A stretch of 64,000 nt of DNA from NCBI GenBank assembly GCA_041395945.1, contig JAWKZN010000002.1, positions 248,001-312,000 on the forward strand, in the 5' to 3' direction. Below, piece after piece: positions 40,277 to 48,120 of the stretch. The position numbers were made by a program, and so were the translations under genes. How positions within the stretch are numbered: position 1 is the stretch's first letter; each line of letters starts with the position of its first letter. Below the pieces are notes generated by a model. That model made no database searches. It was given only the letters and a program-made list of their open reading frames with translations, and had not been told where the DNA came from. This DNA comes from Pseudomonadales bacterium. GTDB lineage: Bacteria > Pseudomonadota > Gammaproteobacteria > Pseudomonadales > Azotimanducaceae.

Positions 40277-41146
40277 TCAGCCGCTGCCGGCAAGCGGCAC
40301 CTCACCCCGCACGATCACACGCTGCATTTCCCGGCGTGCGCCCGGATAGTCGTTCAGCGGGTTGTGCAGCAGGCAGCGGTTGTCCCAGATGGCCAGGGTT
40401 CCGGCCCGCCAGCGCAGTCGGGTGCAGTTTTCGGCTCGAACAATGAGGGCATGCAGTCTTTCCAGCACAGGCAGACTCTCCGCACGGGACATGCCGACGA
40501 TGTGGGCGCAGTGGATGAGGCTGACATAGAGGGCGCGGCGTCCGCTGTCCGGATGCAGCCGGACCAGCGGATGATCCGCCTCAGTCGCCACCGCTGCCGG
40601 CCGTCGCGCAACGCGCTCGCCGGCAACCGCGGCGTGAGCGCCCTGGGCGTCATGCACCAGCGACGCTGTACAGTGCACGCGCATTGCATCCAGGCGTTCA
40701 CGTTGAGCAGGCGCCAGACCTGTGCAGGCCTCCTCATAGGCACCGTACAGATCCGCAAACAGGGTATCTCCGCAGATTTCCGGCACCTCCTTTGCATAGA
40801 GCAGGGTGTAACTCGGCGGCCGCGTGAGATAGGCGGTATCGGTATGCCAGGCGCCGCCGAAGTTGGCCCGGTCCTGGGGTTCCTTCAACACCCGCACCAC
40901 ATAGGGGGCGTCGTCCAGAGGCTCGGCAAAGGGATAGCGATCCAGCTCTCCCAGCCGGGCGGCGAACTCGGTCAGCGTGGCCGGCGTGAGCTGCTGATCG
41001 CGAAAGACCAGCAGCTGGCTGGCCGTCATCGCCCGACGCACATCCTCCGCCGCAAGCGTGCGCACATCAATACCGCGACACTGCGCACCGATAGCGCCGA
41101 TGAGCCTGGTGCACGGCAGATCAGGCACCGCCGACAGACTGCGCAC
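40277..41146 (-). CDS. TauD/TfdA-family Fe(II)/2-oxoglutarate dioxygenase (copy 2)
   Basis: 289 residues: LIGAIGAQCRGIDVRTL, QLLVFRDQQLTPATLTEFAARLGELDRYP, the HxD iron ligands in GGAWHTDTAYLTRPP, and the distal His and 2-oxoglutarate Arg in LAIWDNRCLLHNPLNDYPGARREMQRVIV. Substrates in this family include taurine, alkyl sulfates and 2,4-D; the specific one is unknown. The GTG start at 41146 lies inside the tail of a second TauD-type gene (26-bp overlap), so both are co-translated. The pair may be a recent duplication or a two-step pathway. Confidence 0.9.
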   Translation of the reverse strand: MRSLSAVPDLPCTRLIGAIGAQCRGIDVRTLAAEDVRRAMTASQLLVFRDQQLTPATLTEFAARLGELDRYPFAEPLDDAPYVVRVLKEPQDRANFGGAWHTDTAYLTRPPSYTLLYAKEVPEICGDTLFADLYGAYEEACTGLAPAQRERLDAMRVHCTASLVHDAQGAHAAVAGERVARRPAAVATEADHPLVRLHPDSGRRALYVSLIHCAHIVGMSRAESLPVLERLHALIVRAENCTRLRWRAGTLAIWDNRCLLHNPLNDYPGARREMQRVIVRGEVPLAGSG

Positions 41147-41975
41147 TCACCCCGACAGGGCGCGCACCCTGGATGGTGATGCGGTGCATCCTGCGGTGCT
41201 GGGGAAAGAAGTCGTTGACCGGCTTGTGCTGGGTCGAGCGGTTATCCCAGATCGCCACAGTGCCCGGCGACCAGTTGAGGCGCACGGTGAATTCATCCGT
41301 GACCACATGCCGGTAGAGAAAGTCCAGCAGTGCGCGGCTCTCGCCCCGGCCCAGACCCTCGATGCGGGTGGTGAACAGCGGGTTCACATAGATGGCCTTT
41401 CTGCCGGTTTCCGGATGCACGGCGATCACCGGGTGGAGCAGCGGGGGATTGGCAGCAGTCGCTCCGGCCAGACGCTCCGGGCCACCCGGCTCTGCCAGAC
41501 TTTCCTGGAAGCCGTGGCGGAAATCGTGGACAGCCTGGAGTCCGTCCAGCAGACCCTGCAGCGGTGCAGAGAGCGCATCGTAGGACGCGGTGATGCTCGC
41601 CCAGAGGGTATCGCCTCCAAAGGCTGGAATGATCTGGCCGTGCAGCATGGTGATCATCGGCGGTGTGCTGCGGAACGTCATGTCCGTATGCCAGGCCTCG
41701 ATCTTGCTCGGCGCGGCTGCCGTGCTCTCCAGTATCTGCACCTGGGGCGCTTCGGCCACCACAGGATAGGCCGGGTGTACTTCGATCCGTCCGAAGCGTG
41801 CACCCAGGCGCTCGTACGCTCCGGGTGTCAGTTCCTGGTCCCGGAAAAACAGTACTTCGTGTTCGAGCAGCGCCGCATGCACCTCGGCGAAAGCGTCGGC
41901 AGACTCTGCGACTTTATTCAGCTGCACGCCCTCCGCGAAGGCGCCCAGCGCTCCTGCTGCTTTTTTAAACCGCAA
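41121..41975 (-). CDS. TauD/TfdA-family Fe(II)/2-oxoglutarate dioxygenase (copy 1)
   Basis: 284 residues: LEHEVLFFRDQELTPGAYERLGARFGRIEVHP, iron ligands HxD in IEAWHTDMTFRSTPPMITMLHGQ, and distal His/Arg in GTVAIWDNRSTQHKPVNDFFPQHRRMHRITI. It is the first gene of the two-gene dioxygenase operon. The TTG start at 41975 has AAGGA about seven bases upstream. The region LEGLGRGESRALLDFLYRHV matches family spacing. Sulfonate or sulfate-ester use is possible, but no ABC transporter lies beside it to support this. Confidence 0.9.
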   Translation of the reverse strand: MRFKKAAGALGAFAEGVQLNKVAESADAFAEVHAALLEHEVLFFRDQELTPGAYERLGARFGRIEVHPAYPVVAEAPQVQILESTAAAPSKIEAWHTDMTFRSTPPMITMLHGQIIPAFGGDTLWASITASYDALSAPLQGLLDGLQAVHDFRHGFQESLAEPGGPERLAGATAANPPLLHPVIAVHPETGRKAIYVNPLFTTRIEGLGRGESRALLDFLYRHVVTDEFTVRLNWSPGTVAIWDNRSTQHKPVNDFFPQHRRMHRITIQGARPVGVSAQSVGGA

Positions 41976-42029
41976 CGTGGCATCCTTGACTGCAAGATTG
42001 AAGGGAAGATCCGAAGCGGATTGTAACCA

Positions 42030-42659
42030 GTGGCGGATTCCGAAGGCATCATACGTTTCGCCTACGACCTGCAGCCGAGTGTCTCATCCATCGTGGACGA
42101 AGAACTCTTCGCTCAGCTCAAAGCCTGGCGCACCATTCTCACCAAACTGTCCCTCCTGGGCCGGCATCCGCGCCGCTACGATGGACTCGGATTCGGCAAC
42201 CTCAGCCTGCGGGATCCTGAGCGGCCGGGAGAATTCATCATCACCGCCAGCCAGAGCAGCGGCATCCGGCGCATCGATCAGCGCAATATTACCCGCATCA
42301 CGAACTACAACCTGCAGCGCTTCTGGGTGGATGCCTGCGGCGAAGAGCCGCCCTCCTCCGAGACCATGACCCACGCCATGATCTATGCCGCCGATCCGCG
42401 GATCTCCTGGGTATTCCACGCCCACAGTCCGGAAATCTGGAGTCGCGCCGCGGCGCTGGCGCTGCCCTGCACGCCGGATACCGCGGTGAACGGCAGCGGC
42501 GAACTGGTTCAGGCCGTGTCAGATCTGCTCAACCGCTACCACTCGCGGCCGATCGTTTTTGCCACCCTCGGACACACGGACGGCATCTTCGCCTGCGGAC
42601 CGACCGCCCGGGATGCAGGCGGTCTGCTGGTGAGTTACCTCGCCAAGTCGCTGGTCTAG
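42030..42659 (+). CDS. Class II aldolase/adducin-family protein (MtnB- or Ald2-like)
   Basis: 209 residues. GLGFGNLSLRDP, FIITASQSSG and SSETMTHAMIYAADPRISWVFHAHSPEIW (metal His130, His132 and Glu111) with a third His in TLGHTDGIFACG form the zinc site of class II aldolases. The gene lies 5 bp before mtnA on the same strand. This fits either methylthioribulose 1-phosphate dehydratase (MtnB) or a 5-deoxyribulose/methylthioribulose phosphate aldolase of the DHAP shunt. The canonical MtnB Gly-rich opening differs, so the assignment is open. The GTG start at 42030 is preferred. Confidence 0.85.
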   Translation: MADSEGIIRFAYDLQPSVSSIVDEELFAQLKAWRTILTKLSLLGRHPRRYDGLGFGNLSLRDPERPGEFIITASQSSGIRRIDQRNITRITNYNLQRFWVDACGEEPPSSETMTHAMIYAADPRISWVFHAHSPEIWSRAAALALPCTPDTAVNGSGELVQAVSDLLNRYHSRPIVFATLGHTDGIFACGPTARDAGGLLVSYLAKSLV

Positions 42660-42664
42660 ACGGG

Positions 42665-43669
42665 GTGACGGTGCCATCCGCCATCGTCTGGGAAGCTGGC
42701 AGGCTGCGGCTGCTCGATCAGCGGCGCCTGCCGACGACGGTCGAATACCTGGATATCGACAGCGTCGACTCTGCATTCCAGGCCATCCGCACCCTCGCGG
42801 TGCGGGGTGCACCCGCCATCGGTATCGCGGCCGCTTACGCGCTGGCGCTGTCCATGCAAAATGCCGGTGCCGCACAGTTCCGTACCAGACTCGAGGAGAA
42901 CGCCCGGCGTCTGAAGTCCGCGCGTCCGACCGCGGTGAATCTCGCCTGGGCGGTAGATCGACTCCTGCGGGCCGCATCCCGCTGCGCCGATTACCCCACC
43001 CTGGCACGGGAAGCGGAAGCCATTCACCAGGAAGACCGCGCCCTGTGCCGGGCCATCGGCCAGGCGGGGCGGGTACTGATCACACCCGGTTGCCGGGTGC
43101 TCACCCACTGCAATGCCGGCGCACTTGCCGTCTCGGAGTTCGGTACCGCCACTGCACCCCTCTACCTCAGCCACCAGGAGGGTGTGCCCTTCAGGGTCTA
43201 CGCGGACGAAACCCGCCCGCTGCTCCAGGGTGCCCGGCTGACCGCCTGGGAACTGGGCCAGGCCGGCATCGACGTACACCTGCTGTGCGACAACGCGGCA
43301 GCAAGCCTGATGGCCGGTGGCGGCATTGATCTGGTGCTGGTGGGTACAGACCGGGTGACCGCCAATGGCGATGTGATCAATAAAATCGGGACACTGAATC
43401 TGGCGATTCTCTGCAATTACTACAACATCCCCTTCTATGTCGCCTGCCCGGCTTCAACCTTCGATCCGGACACGTCCTGTGGGGCCGATGTGGTGATCGA
43501 GCAGCGCGATCCCGAAGAAGTGATCGGACCCCACACGGCCCAGGTACCCGTCTACAACCCCGCCTTCGACGTCACACCCGCCGCACTTGTCCGGGGTCTT
43601 GTTACCGATCGCGGTCTGATTCCTGCGCCGGGCACCCGGAACCTTAAGGACATATTCTCCCGCACCTGA
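42665..43669 (+). CDS. mtnA: Methylthioribose-1-phosphate isomerase
   Basis: 334 residues of the eIF2B-alpha-like isomerase family: TLAVRGAPAIGIAAAYALAL, catalytic Cys149 in LTHCNAGALAVSEFG, DETRPLLQGARLTAWEL, and catalytic Asp229 in LVGTDRVTANGDVINKIGTLNLAIL. It interconverts methylthioribose 1-phosphate and methylthioribulose 1-phosphate in methionine salvage, and the same enzyme accepts 5-deoxyribose 1-phosphate. The GTG start at 42665 follows the class II aldolase stop by 5 bp, so the two act as a unit. mtnC, mtnD or mtnP genes are not in this window. Confidence 0.94.
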   Translation: MTVPSAIVWEAGRLRLLDQRRLPTTVEYLDIDSVDSAFQAIRTLAVRGAPAIGIAAAYALALSMQNAGAAQFRTRLEENARRLKSARPTAVNLAWAVDRLLRAASRCADYPTLAREAEAIHQEDRALCRAIGQAGRVLITPGCRVLTHCNAGALAVSEFGTATAPLYLSHQEGVPFRVYADETRPLLQGARLTAWELGQAGIDVHLLCDNAAASLMAGGGIDLVLVGTDRVTANGDVINKIGTLNLAILCNYYNIPFYVACPASTFDPDTSCGADVVIEQRDPEEVIGPHTAQVPVYNPAFDVTPAALVRGLVTDRGLIPAPGTRNLKDIFSRT

Positions 43670-43676
43670 CACCGCC

Positions 43677-44228
43677 TCAGTGGGTGTTCTGATGCTGAAT
43701 TCGCTCCGGTCTTTTGAAGGGATTGATCAGCGTGGTGTCTTTGCCGCAGAAACGCACGTTGGGGAATCCCATATTCATGATCTCCCGCACCCGCGCCCTG
43801 GTCCGGTCGTTGACATCCACCATGATCAGGTAGCGGCCGGCTTCTATTTCATGATGGAACGGTTCGAGTTTGTAGTTCTCGCGGGACAGACCCACCATGC
43901 CGCCCTGCCAGGCACCGAAGAAGGCACCCACCAGGGTGCACAGCACGACAGTCATGCCGCTTGGCGCCCAGGGCAGAGCGTCTGCAAGATAAAGGGCCAT
44001 CCCCACTGTGAACCCCACACAGGCGCCGATCATCGCCCAGCGCTCGCCGGTGTGAATGATGTCGAGCTGCTGGTAGGTATTGGCTGAGTGAATGTGATGC
44101 TGATAGAGGCCGCTTTCGTTTCTGGCCACCACATGAAAATTCCAGTCGGTGATCCCTTCATCGTGCAGCGTTTCGGAAATCGCCTTGGTCGTTTCAAGAC
44201 TGTCGGCAATGTAGTAGAGACGGCGCAT
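43677..44228 (-). CDS. Membrane protein with glycine-zipper segment, function unknown
   Basis: 183 residues: cytoplasmic N-terminal domain (MRRLYYIADSLETTKAISETLHDEGITDWNFHVVARNESG), a pair of hydrophobic helices (WAMIGACVGFTVGMALYL and VVLCTLVGAFFGAWQGGMVGL, Gly-rich), and a C-terminal domain (GRYLIMVDVNDRTRARVREIM). The layout resembles DUF1269-type stress membrane proteins, but this is tentative. GGAGGG six to seven bases upstream of the ATG at 44228 fixes the start. The gene is convergent with mtnA and divergent from greB. Confidence 0.7.
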   Translation of the reverse strand: MRRLYYIADSLETTKAISETLHDEGITDWNFHVVARNESGLYQHHIHSANTYQQLDIIHTGERWAMIGACVGFTVGMALYLADALPWAPSGMTVVLCTLVGAFFGAWQGGMVGLSRENYKLEPFHHEIEAGRYLIMVDVNDRTRARVREIMNMGFPNVRFCGKDTTLINPFKRPERIQHQNTH

Positions 44229-44374
44229 GGCTAACCCTCCTTGCTCGCTGTCATCGAGTATACGCAGGCCGAATCGGAGCGTTAGACTCATTCTTTCTAT
44301 GGGAGCGGGCTCATAAACAGCATGTGGTCTGACATTCTGCCAGCGCAGCACCGGCCCGTCGGGCTTCCAGAGGC

Positions 44375-44881
44375 ATGAGCCGTTACCGGCCACCCTCACC
44401 CAGGTCTTCGCCCTACATCACACCGGCCGGTCATGCGCGCCTGCAGCAGGAACTGAAGTATCTGTGGAAGGAGAAGCGCCCCGAGGTCACCCGCAAGGTG
44501 TCCGAAGCCGCCGCGATGGGCGATCGTTCTGAGAACGCGGAGTACATCTACGGCAAGAAACAGTTGCGCGAGATCGATGCCCGGGTGCGATTTCTCTCAA
44601 AGCGCCTGGATGAAGTTCAGGTGATCGACAAACCTCCGAGAGATCCGAGCCGGGTCTTTTTCGGCGCTCTGGTCACCCTCGAAGACGAGGACGGTCACTG
44701 TTTCCGCTATCGCATCGTAGGGCCGGATGAGTTCGATGCAGCACCCGGCTACATCAGCATTGACTCACCCATGGCCCGCGCGCTGCTGAAAAAGCAGATC
44801 GATGAGGAAGTGGGGGTCACCCAGAAAGACAAGGTGAACGTCTACACCATAACCGCAATCGCCTACGAAGACCTCGACTGA
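44375..44881 (+). CDS. greB: Transcription elongation factor GreB
   Basis: 168 residues: N-terminal coiled coil (ITPAGHARLQQELKYLWKEKRPEVTRKVSEAAAMGDRSENAEYIYGKKQLREID) with the acidic tip MGDRSENAEY, and the FKBP-like C-domain (VFFGALVTLEDEDG, IVGPDEFDAAPGYISIDSPMARALL, Gre motif). YGKKQLREID and VFFGA favour GreB over GreA. It stimulates transcript cleavage by backtracked RNA polymerase. The end of the RidA-hydrolase gene lies five bases away on the other strand. Confidence 0.95.
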   Translation: MSRYRPPSPRSSPYITPAGHARLQQELKYLWKEKRPEVTRKVSEAAAMGDRSENAEYIYGKKQLREIDARVRFLSKRLDEVQVIDKPPRDPSRVFFGALVTLEDEDGHCFRYRIVGPDEFDAAPGYISIDSPMARALLKKQIDEEVGVTQKDKVNVYTITAIAYEDLD

Positions 44882-44886
44882 AGGCC

Positions 44887-46242
44887 TCAGCGGACGCCGG
44901 TTGCAGTACCCTGTGCGGCGCTCTGTGCAGGGCGGAGGGCCTGCTGAAAAAATCCGGTGGTCCGAGTAACGGACGCCGCCCGGGCGACGGGATCCGACCG
45001 GAAACGCACCACACCGCCACGACCGAGATGACTGAATGGATCCTCCAGCTGCAGGTCGGCACCGAGTGCGTTGAACCCGTGATAGGCGTCCGCATACACA
45101 ACCACTTCGAACACACCCCCATAGCGCCGGGACAGTTCGGGACAGGTACCGGGCTCGTCGTAGTCGTCCCTGGCACCCGTCTGCAGCAGCACAGGTGCTG
45201 CGGAAAGCGCGCCGAGTTCGTAGCCCGGCACCCGATCATAGACCCAGCACACCGGATAAAAGGGCGCATGGGCAGCAAAGCGTCGACCGCCGCCGTATTT
45301 CTCGATGTTCTTTTCGGTGGCCGCCAGCATTGTCATCACACCACCCCAGGAAAAGCCCATCACGCCGATCCTCGCGCCATCCACTTCCGGCATGTCTGCC
45401 AGGAACTGCAGGGCCGCAAAGGCATCCGGCAGCGTCTCCGGCACCCCGGATGGACGACCGCTGCGATCGGCCATCCAGCCCCGTGCGGCCCACAGGTCCA
45501 GTTCCAGAGTGACAAATCCAGCCGCATTGAGCGCCCGGGCGTGCAGTTCACCGCGGCTGTCCACACCCGCCGATCCATGCAGGATCAGCACGGCCGGCGC
45601 AGGCTGCTGTGCAGTCACGGGATAGCGCAGGTTACCGGCAACCGACCGGGTGCTGACTTCCCCGACACCCGGTTCCTGCCGGACACCCGGCTCCTGCCGG
45701 ACACCCGGCTCCTGCCGGACCACAGGCACACTCACATAGGACGACCGCACCGGGTCAGCACAGGGCTGCAGGCTTGCGACCACATCGATTTCCACCGCGA
45801 TGGCACCACCGAAATCGAGGCCCGGCACCAGACTGCGCGCGGGCAGCCGCGCACCCCGACTCTCGAAGTAGGCACGATAGAGTTCGTTCATCCGGGGGAT
45901 ATCCGCCGGATCATTGAGATAGACCGTGATTTTCAGCACTTCGTGTACGGAAGTGCCTGCCACCTCCAGCGCAGCGTCGAGACGCGCAAGGGCACGCGTC
46001 ATCTGGGCATCGAAAGCGGGAGGCGGCCCGTCGCTGCCGGGATCAACCCCGATCTGACCGGAAATAAACACCAGTTCGCCACCGCGTGTATAGGTGACAT
46101 AAGGCGCGGATGACACATCCGCACTGCGATCCGGCGTACAGACCCCGCCCGTCAGGGCGGCGGCCGCAGGGACCGCGGGCCAGAACGCGAGGGAAACCAG
46201 CAGAAGTATCGACATCACAGCTTCTTTCAGTCTTACCAGCAC
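44887..46242 (-). CDS. Exported RidA (YjgF)-dienelactone hydrolase fusion protein
   Basis: About 451 residues. A signal peptide (VLVRLKEAVMSILLLVSLAFWPAVPAAA) is followed by a RidA/YjgF domain (about 38-165: GELVFISGQIGVDPG, ITVYLNDPADIPRMNELYRAYF, RSLVPGLDFGGAIAVEIDVVA), then a linker built from three 18-bp repeats (RQEPGV x3), and a dienelactone hydrolase-type alpha/beta hydrolase (about 205-440) with VLILHGSAGVD, GFSWGG (nucleophile usually Cys in DLH, Ser here) and the His in ADAYHGFN. The GTG start at 46242 has GGAG six bases upstream. Function is unknown; the fusion suggests a periplasmic enamine/lactone or ester-processing role. Confidence 0.83.
   Translation of the reverse strand: MLVRLKEAVMSILLLVSLAFWPAVPAAAALTGGVCTPDRSADVSSAPYVTYTRGGELVFISGQIGVDPGSDGPPPAFDAQMTRALARLDAALEVAGTSVHEVLKITVYLNDPADIPRMNELYRAYFESRGARLPARSLVPGLDFGGAIAVEIDVVASLQPCADPVRSSYVSVPVVRQEPGVRQEPGVRQEPGVGEVSTRSVAGNLRYPVTAQQPAPAVLILHGSAGVDSRGELHARALNAAGFVTLELDLWAARGWMADRSGRPSGVPETLPDAFAALQFLADMPEVDGARIGVMGFSWGGVMTMLAATEKNIEKYGGGRRFAAHAPFYPVCWVYDRVPGYELGALSAAPVLLQTGARDDYDEPGTCPELSRRYGGVFEVVVYADAYHGFNALGADLQLEDPFSHLGRGGVVRFRSDPVARAASVTRTTGFFQQALRPAQSAAQGTATGVR
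45665..45718 (-). repeat. 18-bp tandem repeat (3 copies) encoding the inter-domain linker
   Basis: Three contiguous 18-bp copies (45665-45682, 45683-45700, 45701-45718) that differ at one position. They encode RQEPGV three times between the RidA and hydrolase domains. The in-frame unit length keeps the coding frame while lengthening a Pro/Glu/Gly linker, which points to slipped-strand expansion. Confidence 0.9.
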
Positions 46243-46374
46243 AGAATTCTCCGCTGCATGTTCAAAAGCGGCGCTACTATAGCCGAAAGACTGCATGCGG
46301 ATTTTTTCTGCACCGCTGCGACGGGTTTGCTGTCGAACTTCGTAAGAGTCAGCAACACAACCAGGAAGATGCTC

Positions 46375-47004
46375 ATGAAACACCCATCCCCATTGCTCCG
46401 GCCCCTGCTCACCGCAGCGGCCCTGGTCACCGCTCTCGGCGCATCCGCAGAGGATGCCAACCAACCCGGTGAGCCAGCCGCCACCCGGGAGCATCGTTTC
46501 CCGATCAGCGTGGCTGATCTCGAAGCCCGGGCAACTGCCATGTTCGCCAGGATCGACGGCAATGCAGACGGCGTGATCGACGCCGCTGAGTTCGCAGCCC
46601 ATGACCCCGGTAAAGGCCGCCACGGCGAACACCGCGGATTCCGTGCCCCGGGTGCGCCCCACATGAGAGGTGAAAGGCAGTCCCCAGGGGCAGCGGGTTC
46701 CGCGCGAGCAGCGAATCGCGCGGAACACGAAGCAGAACTGTTCAAACAACTCGACCAGGATGCCGACGGCGCACTCTCTGAAGCCGAATTCGCCGGCCTG
46801 CAGGCTGCACGCAAAGTGCTGATGCAGCAGAGAGCGTTTACCCGTCTCGACGCCAACGGCGACGGCGTGCTGGACCGGGAGGAATTTCCACCGCGCAAAC
46901 TTGCCGGTCTGGATGCCGATGGCGATGGCGAAATCAGCCGTGAAGAGATGCGCAGTCAGGTTCGCGGCGCCCGGCAGTCCGGCAAGCAGCAGAAAGCTGG
47001 CTGA
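46375..47004 (+). CDS. Exported EF-hand protein
   Basis: 209 residues: signal peptide (LLRPLLTAAALVTALGASAE), then four EF-hand loops: DGNADGVIDAAEF, DQDADGALSEAEF, DANGDGVLDREEF and DADGDGEISREEM, with a Gly/Arg/His-rich insert between the first and second. Likely a periplasmic calcium-binding protein. The ATG at 46375 lies six bases after AGGAAG; an ATG six bases upstream is less well spaced. The sigma factor gene begins ten bases after its stop, and similar EF-hand/ECF/metal-sensor gene groups occur in other proteobacteria, so a shared regulatory role is likely. Confidence 0.85.
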   Translation: MKHPSPLLRPLLTAAALVTALGASAEDANQPGEPAATREHRFPISVADLEARATAMFARIDGNADGVIDAAEFAAHDPGKGRHGEHRGFRAPGAPHMRGERQSPGAAGSARAANRAEHEAELFKQLDQDADGALSEAEFAGLQAARKVLMQQRAFTRLDANGDGVLDREEFPPRKLAGLDADGDGEISREEMRSQVRGARQSGKQQKAG

Positions 47005-47014
47005 CAGTCCCCCG

Positions 47015-47686
47015 GTGTCATCCCGGCAGTGCGCCGCTGCAGCGGAGGCCTCCACTGTGGTGGGGGTCTCCACTGTCGTGGAGGCGTCAGCGGAGGCAGA
47101 CGCCTCTGCCTGCGCCGACGATGCTCTGCTGCAGCGTGTGCGCGATCGCGACGAGGCTGCGTTCGCCGAACTGGTACGTCGACACCTCGGAGCGGTCCAC
47201 ACTTATCTGCTGCGGATGACCCGCTCGAGCGCCGATTCGGAGGATCTCGCCCAGGAAACTTTTCTGCGGGTCTGGCAGAAGGCGTCAGCCTATAAGCCCG
47301 GCAAGGTCAGAGCGACGACCTGGATACACCGTATCGCGCACAATCTCTGCGTGGATGGTTTCCGTCGACACAGCGCAAAAGGCGGACACCTGGTGGATTC
47401 CGATTTATCCAACGCGGGCGGTGGCTCTGACGAGCTCGCGGACACAGGCAGCGATCCCTTTCTGCAGCAAAGTGCCACCGAGACCAGATCTCTACTGCTC
47501 GCCACGCTCAGCGCGCTTCCCGAATCCCAGCGCGCGGCCTTTGTGCTCTGCCAGATGCAGGGATTCAGCAATGCCCAGGCTGCTGACATCCTGAGGGTGG
47601 ATGTGCGTGCGCTGGAATCCCTGCTCGCCCGCGCGCGCCGGACTCTGCGGGAAGCAATTTCTGACGGCAATGAGGTGAATGCCTGA
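47015..47686 (+). CDS. ECF-type RNA polymerase sigma-70 factor
   Basis: About 223 residues. Region 2: DEAAFAELVRRHLGAVHTYLLRMTRSSADSEDLAQETFLRVW; region 2.4-like KVRATTWIHRIAHNLCVDGFRRHS; region 4: ALPESQRAAFVLCQMQGFSNAQAADILRVDVRALESLLARARRTLRE. An Ala/Glu/Val-rich N-terminal extension of about 45 residues precedes region 2, so the true start may be later than the GTG at 47015. It is followed at 17 bp by a short membrane protein and then a metal-resistance-type sensor. This fits an ECF/anti-sigma/sensor module like CnrH-CnrY-CnrX. It would direct transcription of unknown target genes. Confidence 0.87.
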   Translation: MSSRQCAAAAEASTVVGVSTVVEASAEADASACADDALLQRVRDRDEAAFAELVRRHLGAVHTYLLRMTRSSADSEDLAQETFLRVWQKASAYKPGKVRATTWIHRIAHNLCVDGFRRHSAKGGHLVDSDLSNAGGGSDELADTGSDPFLQQSATETRSLLLATLSALPESQRAAFVLCQMQGFSNAQAADILRVDVRALESLLARARRTLREAISDGNEVNA

Positions 47687-47703
47687 GACCAGGAGTACAA
47701 CGA

Positions 47704-48120
47704 ATGAACGAAAGCACTTTTAACGACCTGCTCGATCAACACGGCGCCGACCTGTCACAGTGGCCGGCGGATGAGATCGCCGCCGCACAAGGTCTGCTCG
47801 AGCGCTCTCCGGTCGCACAGAGATCCCGGGCCGCAGCAGAAACCCTGGAGCGGGTGGCCCGTGAACTCGGGGCGGCAGACACCCCCACCGGCCTGCAATC
47901 ACGCATCCTCGCAAGAGCAGGCGAACCTGATGTTTGGGAGCGATTGGCAGACTGGTTCCAAGCCGCCCTGTGGCGGCCGCTGACCGCGGGCGCACTGCCC
48001 CTGCTCATGGGTTTTGTGATCGGAATGCAGAGCCCCGCCTCCACCGACACCGCGCTGCTGGCAGAACTGAGCGCACTGCCGCTGACACCGACCATCGAGG
48101 ACATCGGGTATGACGAGTAA
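47704..48120 (+). CDS. Probable anti-sigma factor (single-pass membrane protein)
   Basis: 138 residues: an acidic helical cytosolic part (STFNDLLDQHGADLSQWPADEIAAAQGLLERS...LERVARELG) and one transmembrane segment (LTAGALPLLMGFVIGMQ, about residues 97-113) followed by a short tail. The position immediately after the ECF sigma gene, the size and the topology fit an anti-sigma factor, but no characteristic zinc-binding motif (HxxxCxxC) is present. It overlaps the next gene by 11 bp, so it is co-translated with the periplasmic sensor-like protein. Confidence 0.65.
   Translation: MNESTFNDLLDQHGADLSQWPADEIAAAQGLLERSPVAQRSRAAAETLERVARELGAADTPTGLQSRILARAGEPDVWERLADWFQAALWRPLTAGALPLLMGFVIGMQSPASTDTALLAELSALPLTPTIEDIGYDE

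Noticed and set aside
45665..45718. Possible insertion-associated repeat
   Set aside because: The three 18-bp units are in frame and encode a linker within one gene; no target duplication or transposase is present.
45028..46113. Open frame on the plus strand opposite the RidA-hydrolase gene
   Set aside because: It is composed of His/Arg/Gly-rich text without motifs, while the minus strand has two recognised domains and a signal peptide.
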